Position numbers and translations under genes: made by a program. A model generated the notes under the pieces. The model searched no databases, was not told where the DNA came from, and saw nothing but the letters and a program-made list of their open reading frames with translations. From Thalassobellus sp050294475 (GTDB lineage: Bacteria; Bacteroidota; Bacteroidia; Flavobacteriales; Flavobacteriaceae), in NCBI GenBank assembly GCA_050294475.1, contig JBNKOE010000010.1, forward strand, positions 1 to 64,000: a stretch of DNA of 64,000 nt. The letters are read 5' to 3'. Positions within the stretch are counted from its first letter, which is position 1. Each line of letters starts with the position of its first letter. Shown here piece after piece: positions 17,241 through 25,722 of the stretch.

Positions 17241-18428
17241 TTAGTCTAAAATTTCAGTAACCTGACCAGCACCTACAGTTCTACCACCTTCACGAATAGC
17301 GAAACGTAGACCTATATTCATTGCAATTGGTTGAATTAACTCAACAGTGATAGTTAAGTTATCTCCAGGCATTACCATTTCAACTCCATCAGGAAGCGCA
17401 ATGTTTCCTGTTACGTCAGTTGTACGCACGTAGAACTGTGGACGGTAGTTATTATGGAATGGAGTATGACGTCCACCTTCTTCTTTTTTCAAGATATAAA
17501 CCTCAGCTTTGAAATTTTTATGAGGAGTTACAGAACCTGGTTTACAGATTACCATACCTCTAGATATTTGAGATTTTTCAATACCTCTTAATAAGATACC
17601 TGCATTATCTCCAGCTTCACCTCTATCTAATATTTGACGAAACATTTCGATACCAGTAATAGTAGATGTTAATTTCTCAGCACCCATACCAATAATCTCT
17701 ACAGGATCTCCAGTATTAGCAATACCAGTTTCAATACGACCAGTAGCAACAGTACCACGACCTGTAATAGAGAATACATCTTCAATTGGCATTAAGAAAT
17801 CTTTATCAACTTCTCTTAATGGTTCTTGAATCCACTCATCACAAGCAGCCATTAATTCCATTACTGTATCAACCCATTTTTGTTCACCATTAAGTGCACC
17901 TAAAGCAGAACCAGCAATTACAGGACCATTATCTCCATCGTACTCATAGAAAGATAATAAATCTCTAATTTCCATATCTACTAATTCAAGTAATTCTTCA
18001 TCATCAACCATATCCACTTTATTCATGAATACAACTATACGAGGAATACCTACTTGACGACCTAATAAGATGTGCTCACGAGTTTGTGGCATAGGACCAT
18101 CAGTTGCAGCAACTACTAAAATAGCACCATCCATTTGAGCAGCACCAGTCACCATGTTCTTTACGTAATCGGCGTGACCTGGACAGTCAACGTGAGCGTA
18201 GTGACGGTTAGCTGTTTGATATTCTACGTGAGACGTATTAATTGTTATACCTCTTTCTTTTTCTTCAGGAGCATTATCAATTTGATCAAATGATCTTACT
18301 TCTGATAAACCTGCATCAGCTAATACTTTAGTAATAGCAGCAGTTAAAGTTGTTTTACCGTGATCTACGTGTCCAATTGTACCTATATTTAAGTGTGGTT
18401 TTGAACGATCGAAAGTTGCCTTTGCCAT
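17241..18428 (-). CDS. tuf: Elongation factor Tu
   Basis: A 395-residue EF-Tu that delivers aminoacyl-tRNA to the ribosome. GTPase motifs GHVDHGKTTLT, DCPGHADYVKNM and NKVDMVDDEE are all present, with the ERGITI switch segment and the C-terminal GGRTVGAGQVTEILD. It sits within a tRNA cluster, between tRNA-Thr(GGT) upstream and tRNA-Trp downstream, so its mRNA is probably released by tRNA processing. It appears to be the tufB-type locus; whether another tuf exists cannot be judged here. Confidence 0.99.
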   Translation of the reverse strand: MAKATFDRSKPHLNIGTIGHVDHGKTTLTAAITKVLADAGLSEVRSFDQIDNAPEEKERGITINTSHVEYQTANRHYAHVDCPGHADYVKNMVTGAAQMDGAILVVAATDGPMPQTREHILLGRQVGIPRIVVFMNKVDMVDDEELLELVDMEIRDLLSFYEYDGDNGPVIAGSALGALNGEQKWVDTVMELMAACDEWIQEPLREVDKDFLMPIEDVFSITGRGTVATGRIETGIANTGDPVEIIGMGAEKLTSTITGIEMFRQILDRGEAGDNAGILLRGIEKSQISRGMVICKPGSVTPHKNFKAEVYILKKEEGGRHTPFHNNYRPQFYVRTTDVTGNIALPDGVEMVMPGDNLTITVELIQPIAMNIGLRFAIREGGRTVGAGQVTEILD

Positions 18429-18498
18429 GTTTTTAAATAATTTTAATCTTAGTTATATAATAATATTAGTGTATTCTTTTTTTTGTTCAATAATATTG

Positions 18499-18570
18499 AG
18501 CCAATGACGGGAATTGAACCCGTGACCTCTTCCTTACCAAGGAAACGCTCTACCCCTGAGCTACACCGGC
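18499..18570 (-). tRNA. tRNA-Thr (anticodon GGT)
   Basis: On the minus strand acceptor GCCGGTG pairs with CATTGGC (two G-U pairs). D-stem is GCTC/GAGC and anticodon loop TTGGTAA gives GGT. CCA is not encoded. It is the last tRNA before tuf. Confidence 0.96.
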
Positions 18571-18581
18571 TTAAATATTAG

Positions 18582-18654
18582 AGCGAGAGACCGGGTTCGA
18601 ACCGGCGACATTCAGCTTGGAAGGCTGACGCTCTACCAACTGAGCTACTCTCGC
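18582..18654 (-). tRNA. tRNA-Gly (anticodon TCC)
   Basis: On the minus strand acceptor GCGAGAG pairs with CTCTCGC. Anticodon stem TCAGC/GCTGA encloses CTTCCAA, and the T-stem is GCCGG/CCGGT with TTCGAAC between. Spacing to its neighbours is 11 and 28 bp. Confidence 0.97.
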
Positions 18655-18682
18655 AATTATTTAATTCCTAAAGTTTAAAAAG

Positions 18683-18764
<82 letters not shown>

Positions 18765-18799
18765 AATTAAACTTTTGTTTCACTCTTTTAAAGAACTTG

Positions 18800-18873
18800 A
18801 GCCGATGGAGGGACTCGAACCCACGACCTGCTGATTACAAATCAGCTGCTCTAGCCAGCTGAGCTACATCGGC
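18800..18873 (-). tRNA. tRNA-Thr (anticodon TGT), first gene of the tRNA-tuf operon
   Basis: On the minus strand acceptor GCCGATG pairs with CATCGGC. Anticodon stem GCTGA/TCAGC encloses TTTGTAA and the T-loop is TTCGAGT. The promoter of the cluster lies just upstream, on the hpf terminator. Confidence 0.97.
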
Positions 18874-18897
18874 TTTTTTTCTATGTTTTTAATGCAT

Positions 18898-18924
18898 AAA
18901 AAAGTCCGCTATTTCTAACGGACT
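18898..18924 (-). terminator. Terminator of hpf
   Basis: On the minus strand agtccgt (18924-18918) and cggact (18908-18903) pair and are followed by a six-T run. It lies 50 bp past the hpf stop. The tRNA-operon promoter overlaps it. Confidence 0.8.
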
Positions 18925-18925
18925 G

Positions 18926-18954
18926 CAAATGTATAGATTTATTTATTTATTCAA
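18926..18954 (-). promoter_or_regulatory. Promoter of the tRNA-tuf operon
   Basis: On the minus strand TTTTG (TTG at 18954-18952) is followed after 18 nt by TACATTTG (18933-18926), a good match to the Bacteroidetes TTG/TAnnTTTG promoter. The predicted start near 18919 falls inside the upstream arm of the hpf terminator hairpin. Confidence 0.65.
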
Positions 18955-18975
18955 AACATTTTTTAATAAATTTTA

Positions 18976-19278
18976 TCATAAATATGCTCTTAATTTTTCT
19001 TTTCGCTTTTTTAATTGCCTTTCTAATGATGAAATTGCCATATCTGCACCCTCTTCAAAGCTTTTACATTGCTTTTTTACAACAAAACTATCTCCAGGAA
19101 CACTAACTCTTGCTTCAAAAATTTTATTTTCTTTATCACTTGTATTTTCTACTTTTAAATAAACATCTGATTTAATGACTTTATCGTAAAACAAATCTAA
19201 CTTATCCATACGTTTTTGGATAAAATCTATTAATTTTTGATCTGCATTGAAATTAACTGATTGCGTGTTTACTTTCAT
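18976..19278 (-). CDS. hpf: Ribosome hibernation-promoting factor (short HPF/RaiA type)
   Basis: A 100-residue protein of the HPF/sigma-54 modulation family. The beta-alpha-beta-beta-beta-alpha fold is suggested by MKVNTQSVNFNADQKLIDFI, KSDVYLKVEN, KIFEARVSVPG and the basic C-terminal helix LERQLKKRKEKLRAYL. It binds the small-subunit decoding region and inactivates ribosomes in stationary phase. It lacks the long C-terminal dimerisation domain. It follows xerC by 28 bp and is probably cotranscribed with it. Confidence 0.9.
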   Translation of the reverse strand: MKVNTQSVNFNADQKLIDFIQKRMDKLDLFYDKVIKSDVYLKVENTSDKENKIFEARVSVPGDSFVVKKQCKSFEEGADMAISSLERQLKKRKEKLRAYL

Positions 19279-19306
19279 ACTAATTTGTTTTGGTTAGACA
19301 ATATTT

Positions 19307-20197
19307 TTATTTTTTACTTCTAGGATGTGTATTTACATGCACTTTTTTTAATTCTGATATACTATTATGAGTATATACTTGTGTTGCAGCTAAACTTGAA
19401 TGTCCTAAAAGTTCTTTAACAGCATTTAAATCGGCACCTTGATTTAACAAATGTGTTGCAAAAGAGTGTCTTAAAATATGAGGACTCTTTTTCACTTTTG
19501 AAGATGCTATACTAAAATAATCATTTATTATTCTGTAAACAAGTGTTTCATAAATTTTACTTCCTTTTTTTGTTAAAAACAAATAATCTAAATCTATAAT
19601 ATTTACTAATTCACTTCTTAATTTTATATACTTTCTTAATGTAATCAATACTGTTTCTAATAACGGTACAATCCGTTCTTTATTTCTTTTACCTAATACT
19701 TTTAACGTTTTATTATCAAAACTAAAACTTGTTAATTTCAATTCTACTAGTTCAATTCTTCTTATACCTGTTGAATAGAATAATTCTATTATTAATTTAT
19801 CTCGGATACCTTCAAAATCCATTTCAAAATGCAAATCATCTAAAACCATTGCAATTTCTTTTTCTGAAAAAGGCACTTGTATTTTTTTACTAGTTTTTAA
19901 AGCTTTGTGTTTTGCTAAAGGATTAACATCTATATCACCTATTTTCAAAAGAAATTTATAATAAGTATTTAGCGCCGATACTTTTCTATTAACACTTCTA
20001 TTAGTTAAACCATTTTCTACTAAAGAAACTATCCAGCTTCTTATTTGAGAATAGTTAACATCATTAATAGATTGTACTTCATATTCTCCTTTAATAAATT
20101 CTAAAAAAGTTTCTAAATCATTTTGATAAGCATTTACAGTTAATACCGAATAGTTTTTTTCAAGCAATAAATAATCTGTAAATGATTTAAAAGGCAT
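19307..20197 (-). CDS. xerC: Tyrosine recombinase XerC/XerD type
   Basis: A 296-residue site-specific recombinase. The N-terminal SAM-like core-binding domain (about 1-85) starts FKSFTDYLLLEKNYSVLTVNAY. The catalytic domain shows the Arg in STGIRRIEL, HxxR in HILRHSFATHLL, the His in LGHSSLAATQVYTH and its Tyr nucleophile. It resolves chromosome dimers at dif with a partner recombinase. It lies between rpsU and hpf. A short direct repeat of agattaaa units precedes its start. Assignment as XerC rather than XerD rests on neighbourhood and is less sure. Confidence 0.9.
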   Translation of the reverse strand: MPFKSFTDYLLLEKNYSVLTVNAYQNDLETFLEFIKGEYEVQSINDVNYSQIRSWIVSLVENGLTNRSVNRKVSALNTYYKFLLKIGDIDVNPLAKHKALKTSKKIQVPFSEKEIAMVLDDLHFEMDFEGIRDKLIIELFYSTGIRRIELVELKLTSFSFDNKTLKVLGKRNKERIVPLLETVLITLRKYIKLRSELVNIIDLDYLFLTKKGSKIYETLVYRIINDYFSIASSKVKKSPHILRHSFATHLLNQGADLNAVKELLGHSSLAATQVYTHNSISELKKVHVNTHPRSKK

Positions 20198-20276
20198 AGA
20201 AGTTTAGATTAAAAGATTAAAGTTAAAAGATTAAAATTGATAACACAACTATAAAACCATATAAATAATAAACAAA

Positions 20277-20301
20277 AAAATCCCGCTTTAAGCGGGATTT
20301 T
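20277..20301 (-). terminator. Terminator of rpsU
   Basis: The arms aaaatcccgct (20277-20287) and agcgggatttt (20291-20301) flank a 3-nt loop. On the minus strand a seven-T run follows. It separates rpsU from xerC. Confidence 0.85.
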
Positions 20302-20324
20302 AATTCTATATATTTAAGAGCAGA

Positions 20325-20519
20325 TTAAATATTTTCTGCATCTCTTAAACCTTGTACATATTGTGCTTTTTGAATTTGCGCTCTACGTACTACTGAAGGC
20401 TTAGTAAATTGCTTACGAGTTTGAAGCTGACGTTTGGTTTGCGTTCTATCAAACTTTCTTTTAAAACGTTTTAACGCTCTATCTATATTTTCTCCTTCTT
20501 TAATTGGTATTATTAACAT
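20325..20519 (-). CDS. rpsU: Ribosomal protein bS21
   Basis: A 64-residue basic protein of the 30S subunit, starting MLIIPIKEGENIDRALKRFK and ending QYVQGLRDAENI. In Flavobacterium ribosomes bS21, with bS18 and bS6, is reported to occlude the anti-Shine-Dalgarno end of 16S rRNA, so ordinary genes do not use Shine-Dalgarno pairing. This gene itself carries a strong Shine-Dalgarno sequence, consistent with autoregulation. It is transcribed alone, with its own promoter and terminator. Confidence 0.97.
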   Translation of the reverse strand: MLIIPIKEGENIDRALKRFKRKFDRTQTKRQLQTRKQFTKPSVVRRAQIQKAQYVQGLRDAENI

Positions 20520-20528
20520 AGTGTCTTA

Positions 20529-20537
20529 ACCTCCTCT
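20529..20537 (-). promoter_or_regulatory. Strong Shine-Dalgarno sequence of rpsU
   Basis: Minus-strand AGAGGAGGT lies 9 nt before ATG 20519 and can pair extensively with the 16S 3' end. Such purine-rich sites are not seen ahead of the neighbouring ribosomal-protein genes. Confidence 0.8.
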
Positions 20538-20556
20538 CTTTTGAATTTTCAGGTTG

Positions 20557-20584
20557 CAAATATATAAATATTTTTGAATTTCAA
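20557..20584 (-). promoter_or_regulatory. Promoter of rpsU
   Basis: On the minus strand TTTG (TTG at 20584-20582) precedes TATATTTG (20564-20557) by 17 nt. The box is 37 bp from the start codon. Confidence 0.6.
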
Positions 20585-20603
20585 ATTCTTAATTAAAAAT
20601 TAT

Positions 20604-21770
20604 TTATGTTGTTGGTTTATATTCCTTTTTATCTATTATAATTTTCGATAATATTTCGCGTAATATCTCTGATGTTCCGCCTCCTATAGGCCCTAACCTA
20701 CTGTCTCTTAAAAGTCTTGCCATTGGATATTCTTCCATATAACCATAGCCTCCTAGGAACTGCATACATTCATAAATAACCTCATCTGCCATTTTAGTAG
20801 ATTTAAGCTTAGATATAGTAGCTTCTTTAACTACGTATTCACCTTTATTAAGTTTATTAGTAACAGAATAATTATACTCTTTACAAATCTCCATATCTGC
20901 ATATAAATCAACAAACTTATGCCTTAATGCTTGATATTTATTCAACTCTTTACCAAATGTTGTTCGTTCTGACATATAGTTTAACGCATATTCTAAAGCA
21001 TATTCTGCTCTAGCATGTGCATTAACACCCATAACTAATCTTTCTAAAGCAAAATGTTGCATGATATAACCAAAGCCATGACCTTCTTCTCCTAATAAAT
21101 TACCAACAGGAATCTTGACATTATCAAAAGCAATTTCAGCTGTATCTGAAGCTCTCCATCCTAACTTATCTAATTTTGTTGCCGAAATTCCTGCAGTTTC
21201 TCTGTCTACAACAAAAATACTCATCCCTTTATTTCCAAGTTCAGGTCTTGTTTTAGCGGCAACAATTAAATAATCGCTATAAACACCGTTTGTAATAAAT
21301 GTTTTAGAACCATTTACTATATAATATTCTCCTTCTTTTATAGCTGTTGTTCGCATACCTGCCACATCACTACCTCCAGAAGGCTCTGTTATACATAGGC
21401 ATCCTATTTTATCTCCAGCAATACTTGGCACTAAATATTTCTGCTTAATATCTTCATTTCCTTCAGCATTGAGATGTGTCATAGCCAAATAAACATGTGC
21501 CCAAATAGCAGCAGCAAAACCTCCAGAATTAATTTTCTGAAGTTCTTCTTGTAAAATAATAGTATAAAATAAGTCTAAATTTAAACCTCCATAAGCTTCA
21601 GGATAATTAATTCCGAAGAAGCCCATTTCTCCAAACTTTTTCCAAATAAACCGGTCAATAGATCCGTTTTCCTCCCAAGTATCAATGTTTGGAACTACTT
21701 CTTTTTTTAAAAAATCTTGCAGACTTTTTCTAAAAAGGTTATGCTCTTCAGTGAAGTACATACTATTCAT
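20604..21770 (-). CDS. Acyl-CoA dehydrogenase
   Basis: A 388-residue flavoprotein that introduces the alpha-beta double bond into an acyl-CoA in fatty-acid or branched-chain amino-acid breakdown. Visible are the N-terminal helical domain, the FAD-binding CLCITEPSGGSDVAGMRT (about 130-150), FITNGVYSD, and the C-terminal QFLGGYGYMEEYPMARLLRD. The Glu in FALERLV (about 240) is in the position used as catalytic base by isovaleryl- and long-chain enzymes, while the C-terminal IGGGTSEI has Gly where the other class has Glu. The substrate is not certain. It is followed at 13 bp by the helix-hairpin-helix gene on its upstream side. Confidence 0.9.
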   Translation of the reverse strand: MNSMYFTEEHNLFRKSLQDFLKKEVVPNIDTWEENGSIDRFIWKKFGEMGFFGINYPEAYGGLNLDLFYTIILQEELQKINSGGFAAAIWAHVYLAMTHLNAEGNEDIKQKYLVPSIAGDKIGCLCITEPSGGSDVAGMRTTAIKEGEYYIVNGSKTFITNGVYSDYLIVAAKTRPELGNKGMSIFVVDRETAGISATKLDKLGWRASDTAEIAFDNVKIPVGNLLGEEGHGFGYIMQHFALERLVMGVNAHARAEYALEYALNYMSERTTFGKELNKYQALRHKFVDLYADMEICKEYNYSVTNKLNKGEYVVKEATISKLKSTKMADEVIYECMQFLGGYGYMEEYPMARLLRDSRLGPIGGGTSEILREILSKIIIDKKEYKPTT

Positions 21771-21783
21771 TTAATTTTCTTTT

Positions 21784-22653
21784 TCAATCAAGTGACAAAT
21801 ATAATTTAATTATCTCGATTTTATTTATTGGAAAGTCTTTAACTTTTGTTAATTCATTTAACGTTTTATAATGATCTCTTAACACGCGTTGCTCTATAAT
21901 ACTATGCGCTAAATCATAATCTATGTGTGGAATAGTAACCAAATTATCTACAGTAGCTGTATTTAAATTTATTTTCTCAATTATTTTTGGAGTTTTTACT
22001 GTAAACTGATTTGTGATATTTTCGATAACATCTGGCGTTAACCCATATACATCTTGAAGTTGAATACTTGATGCAAAACCGCCAACAAATTTATTTCTAA
22101 ATTTTATTATACGTTCAGAAAGTACTTTCCCTATACCATTAACTTCCTGAAGTTGTTGGGCTGTAGCTTTATTTAAATCTTTTTTTTGCTCATAAGTTTT
22201 CTGTTTACTATTAAAACTAGAAGTTGAAGGCGTTTTTGATTTAGTATTTGCAACCCATTCTGGAAATTTGAAAAAGGGAGCTATAACATTTAAAAGAGAA
22301 TCAGATATTTTTGTAACCTTTTGAAATTGCTTTGCAGAGTTAATCCACTTGTTTTGCTTTCTATAAGTTAGCAACCTATCTATCTCTTCATTACTCATCC
22401 CTAAATTTGCTCCTTTATAATCTGTTATATAATTTGGATTAAAAGGATAAATAGTAGGCTTTGTTGTTGCAAGCTTTGCTAATTTGATAGAATCAATTTC
22501 TTTAATATACTTTGCTAACTCTTCTTTATTTACTTGAACATCTTCTGAAGAAAAATCTATAAAGAAATAAATACATTGTAATAAAACAATAATAAGTAGC
22601 AATAAAAAAATCCCACTTCGTTGTTCTTTAGAAAACGTGAAATGGGATTTCAT
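21784..22653 (-). CDS. Helix-hairpin-helix (ComEA-like) membrane-anchored protein
   Basis: A 289-residue protein with one N-terminal membrane segment (about 13-32) and three ComEA-type helix-hairpin-helix units: near NEEIDRLLTYRKQNKWIN, LNKATAQQLQEVNGIGKVL and INLNTATVDNLVTIPHID. Such proteins in naturally competent bacteria bind DNA outside the membrane, but in Bacteroidetes this family is widespread and its role is unproven. It lies between the symporter gene (21 bp) and the acyl-CoA dehydrogenase (13 bp), so all three may share a transcript. Confidence 0.8.
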   Translation of the reverse strand: MKSHFTFSKEQRSGIFLLLLIIVLLQCIYFFIDFSSEDVQVNKEELAKYIKEIDSIKLAKLATTKPTIYPFNPNYITDYKGANLGMSNEEIDRLLTYRKQNKWINSAKQFQKVTKISDSLLNVIAPFFKFPEWVANTKSKTPSTSSFNSKQKTYEQKKDLNKATAQQLQEVNGIGKVLSERIIKFRNKFVGGFASSIQLQDVYGLTPDVIENITNQFTVKTPKIIEKINLNTATVDNLVTIPHIDYDLAHSIIEQRVLRDHYKTLNELTKVKDFPINKIEIIKLYLSLD

Positions 22654-22674
22654 ACTATATTTTTATATTAACGC

Positions 22675-24282
22675 TTAACTTTTAGCTTTATGCCCTATAG
22701 CTGTTAGGTATCTTTTTAACTCATGACGTACTTTAGGAGCTAATAATATTAGACCAATAATATTTGGAAATACCATAGCAAAAATCATGGCATCTGAAAA
22801 ATCTATTACAGAGTTTAAACTAGAAGATGCTCCTACAATTACAAAACCTAAAAACAAAAATTTATAAGTCAAATCTGCCGCTTTACCTTTTCCAAATAGA
22901 TATTTCCAACCTTGAATACCATAATAAGACCAAGAAAGCATTGTTGAAAACGCAAATAATATAACCGCAATGGTTAATAAAATTGAAAAATTTGGAATAG
23001 CAGAATCAAATGCTACAGAAGTTAAATCAACTCCACCTAAACGTTCTCCTGAACCATTCATAATAACATTACTTCCTTCTAGATTGGCATAATTAAATAA
23101 GTTACTCTTTATATTAGTTATAATGATTACTAAAGCAGTCATAGTACAAATAACAACAGTATCAACAAAAGGACCAATAGAAGCAACAATACCTTCACTA
23201 GCAGGAAACCTAGTTTTTACAGCTGCATGTGCAATTGATGCCGACCCAACACCTGCTTCATTAGAAAAAGCAGCACGTTGAAACCCAACAATCATAACTC
23301 CAATAATACCTCCTAACAAGGAATTATTTTCAAATGCTCCTGCCCATATTTGTCCAATAGCCGTTGGAATAGCAGTAACATTCATAAATATAATTACCAA
23401 AGCAGCCCCTACATACATAATACCCATAAAAGGTACTATTTTTTCAGTTACACGACCAATCCTTTTTATACCACCTATAATAACTATAGCTACTAAGACA
23501 GCCATTAAAAGCCCAAACAGAAAACCCTCATCCATTCCAAATAACAGATTAAACTGTGCAGCTGCTTGATTTGCTTGAAACATGTTTCCTCCACCAAAAG
23601 AACCTCCTACAACAAAAACGGCAAACATAGCAGCCAAAACTTTACCTAAGCCTCCTAGGTTTCTTTCTTTTAATCCTTTTTTCAAATAATACATCGGTCC
23701 ACCATAGATTTTACCATCTTCGCCAACCTCTCTATATTTAACACCTAAAGTAGCTTCAACCAATTTTGTAGACATTCCTAAAAATCCTGCTAAAATCATC
23801 CAAATTGTAGCTCCAGGCCCACCAATAGCAATTGCTACTGCAACACCCGCTATGTTTCCCAATCCTACAGTTGCAGATAACGCAGCTGTTAAGGCTTGAA
23901 AATGAGTAACCTCTCCAACAACGCCTTCAGCTTGTGGGCTTTCAAAAACATCTCCACCAGGTGTTGAATCTCCCGCTGCAATATCAACACTATGATGATC
24001 TACTTTATCATACCTTCCTTTTGTTGCGTTAATTGCAACTCTAAGCAATCTTACATTGGCAAACTTAAAATATAATGTAAAAAATAAAGCTCCTAACAAA
24101 AGAACAATAAGAACTATAGGCACTTCTTTACCAGCAACATGAATTGGATAAAAGACAACACTACTAACAGCTTCTGAAAATGGTCCAAATTTAGCTTCTA
24201 TATCTTCTTCTATAGATGTTTCTTGAGCAAATGTTAAAAAAGGTAATATTATAGTAAAAATTGAAAGAAGATACTTCTTCAT
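22675..24282 (-). CDS. Alanine/glycine:cation symporter (AGCS family)
   Basis: A 535-residue multi-spanning transporter expected to import alanine or glycine with sodium. AGCS hallmarks include ALSATVGLGNIAGVAVAIA, GPGATIWMILAGFLGMSTK, GGPMYYLKKG, RAAFSNEAGVGSASIAHAA and WSYYGIQGWKYLFG. The first 20 residues resemble a signal peptide (ending TFAQ), as is common in Bacteroidetes members of the family. The next gene starts 21 bp downstream. Substrate choice between alanine and glycine cannot be read from sequence. Confidence 0.92.
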   Translation of the reverse strand: MKKYLLSIFTIILPFLTFAQETSIEEDIEAKFGPFSEAVSSVVFYPIHVAGKEVPIVLIVLLLGALFFTLYFKFANVRLLRVAINATKGRYDKVDHHSVDIAAGDSTPGGDVFESPQAEGVVGEVTHFQALTAALSATVGLGNIAGVAVAIAIGGPGATIWMILAGFLGMSTKLVEATLGVKYREVGEDGKIYGGPMYYLKKGLKERNLGGLGKVLAAMFAVFVVGGSFGGGNMFQANQAAAQFNLLFGMDEGFLFGLLMAVLVAIVIIGGIKRIGRVTEKIVPFMGIMYVGAALVIIFMNVTAIPTAIGQIWAGAFENNSLLGGIIGVMIVGFQRAAFSNEAGVGSASIAHAAVKTRFPASEGIVASIGPFVDTVVICTMTALVIIITNIKSNLFNYANLEGSNVIMNGSGERLGGVDLTSVAFDSAIPNFSILLTIAVILFAFSTMLSWSYYGIQGWKYLFGKGKAADLTYKFLFLGFVIVGASSSLNSVIDFSDAMIFAMVFPNIIGLILLAPKVRHELKRYLTAIGHKAKS

Positions 24283-24388
24283 AATAATAGGGTTTTTGTT
24301 TGTTTTAGTATTAAATTTTTATTAAAAAGCAGCAAGATGCTAAAAAAAAATGGAAATTTAAAGAAATGTTTGTTAAAACAGAAACCTC

Positions 24389-25411
24389 CTAAACAATATT
24401 ATATTCAGAATTTAGCGCATCAATTTGTTCTGGTCTTCCTAAAACAATAATTTTTGAATTTGTAGCTAACTCTAATTCTGCTTCAGGGTTTACAATGTAT
24501 TCTCCATTCTCATCTTTATAACCAATTACAGTACAGCCAGTTTTCCTTCTAAGATCTAAATCCTTGATAGTTTTTATTGACTTTTTACTATATAACTTCT
24601 CTACAGCAACCTCTTCAATATTAATATTAGATTTTCCTACTATAGATAAATTATCAATAAATTCCATTAAACCAGGAACTACTACTAAAGATGCCATGTG
24701 ATCGCCTCCAATATTATCTGGTAAAATAACATTATTGGCACCTGCAAATTTTAGCTTATCATAAGATGATTCATTTGATGCGCGGCTAATAATATTTATA
24801 TTCTTATTAATTTGTCTTGCAGAAAGCACGACAAATAAATTATCGGCATCATTTGGTAATGCAGAAATAAAATTAGATGCTCTATCTACACCTGCTTGAA
24901 TTAATATAGCATCTTCATTTGCGTTTCCAATAACATAAGGCACACCATCAAACTGCAAATGCTCCTCCATCTCCTTATTCTTTTCTATAACAACAAACGA
25001 CTGGTTATGAGCTGATAACTTTTTAACTGTTTGTTTTCCATTTCTGCCATACCCGCAAACAACAACATGATTTTTAAAACTATCTATCTTCTTTTGCATC
25101 TTTTTATGTTTTAATTCTTCAACATGATTTTTACTTAAAATATACTCTGTAATTGTAGAAAGCGCATACCCCACAATAACTACACTAGCTAATATTAAAA
25201 AAATTGTGAAAATCTTAGATTGATCGTCAAGCGGAACCACTTCTCCAAACCCAACAGTAGTAACAGTTATTACTGTCATATATGTTGCATCAACCCATGA
25301 ATAATCGGAAATCATTTTATAGCCCACTATTCCAATTGCTAATATGACAGTCAATAAAAATATTGCTGTATAAATTTTAGTCCTAAAAAATCTTATTAAT
25401 GGGTTACTCAT
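24389..25411 (-). CDS. Potassium channel with RCK (TrkA-N/TrkA-C) domains
   Basis: A 340-residue two-helix channel. Transmembrane helices lie at about 12-32 and 65-88, with the pore loop between them containing the selectivity filter TVGFGE. A cytosolic RCK-N Rossmann domain follows (VVVCGYGRNGKQTVKKL, about 115-235), then a TrkA-C domain (about 255-340). It probably gates K+ flux by ligand or redox state. It lies 3 bp downstream of a small PspC-domain gene, suggesting translational coupling. Confidence 0.9.
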   Translation of the reverse strand: MSNPLIRFFRTKIYTAIFLLTVILAIGIVGYKMISDYSWVDATYMTVITVTTVGFGEVVPLDDQSKIFTIFLILASVVIVGYALSTITEYILSKNHVEELKHKKMQKKIDSFKNHVVVCGYGRNGKQTVKKLSAHNQSFVVIEKNKEMEEHLQFDGVPYVIGNANEDAILIQAGVDRASNFISALPNDADNLFVVLSARQINKNINIISRASNESSYDKLKFAGANNVILPDNIGGDHMASLVVVPGLMEFIDNLSIVGKSNINIEEVAVEKLYSKKSIKTIKDLDLRRKTGCTVIGYKDENGEYIVNPEAELELATNSKIIVLGRPEQIDALNSEYNIV

Positions 25412-25414
25412 ATA

Positions 25415-25642
25415 TTATAAATCGAAAACAGATGATCGCTTCGTATACACTAAATCTTTAATACGCATCCAAAAAGCTAAAAACAGGTACAAAGCAAAGC
25501 CAAAACCTACAGTTACAAAGGTTAAATACATAAAAGTTGTTCTAACTACCTTAGCCCTAATCCCAAATCTATCGGCTATACGTTGACAAACGTAATAACC
25601 ATGTTTTTGAAAAAACAATAAAGGTTTATATATACTATCCAT
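25415..25642 (-). CDS. Small PspC-domain membrane protein
   Basis: A 75-residue protein made almost entirely of a PspC-like domain: a soluble N-terminus (ICQRIADRFGIRAKVVR-like segment at about 20-35) and one hydrophobic hairpin (about 36-58). PspC proteins sense or respond to envelope stress. It is immediately upstream of the RCK channel gene with a 3-bp gap, so the two are probably co-expressed; a functional link is inference. Confidence 0.75.
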   Translation of the reverse strand: MDSIYKPLLFFQKHGYYVCQRIADRFGIRAKVVRTTFMYLTFVTVGFGFALYLFLAFWMRIKDLVYTKRSSVFDL

Positions 25643-25722
25643 GTTTGCAATTTAACTATAAAATTTGAAATTCCTTAGTGTTTAAACATTTCTATGATTT
25701 TAATAATTTTTGAATACTAATT

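Noticed and set aside
19307..20197. Tyrosine recombinase as a sign of an integrative element
   Set aside because: Core neighbours (rpsU, hpf, tRNA-tuf) and XerC-like sequence point to the housekeeping dimer-resolution enzyme; no attachment sites or phage genes are seen.
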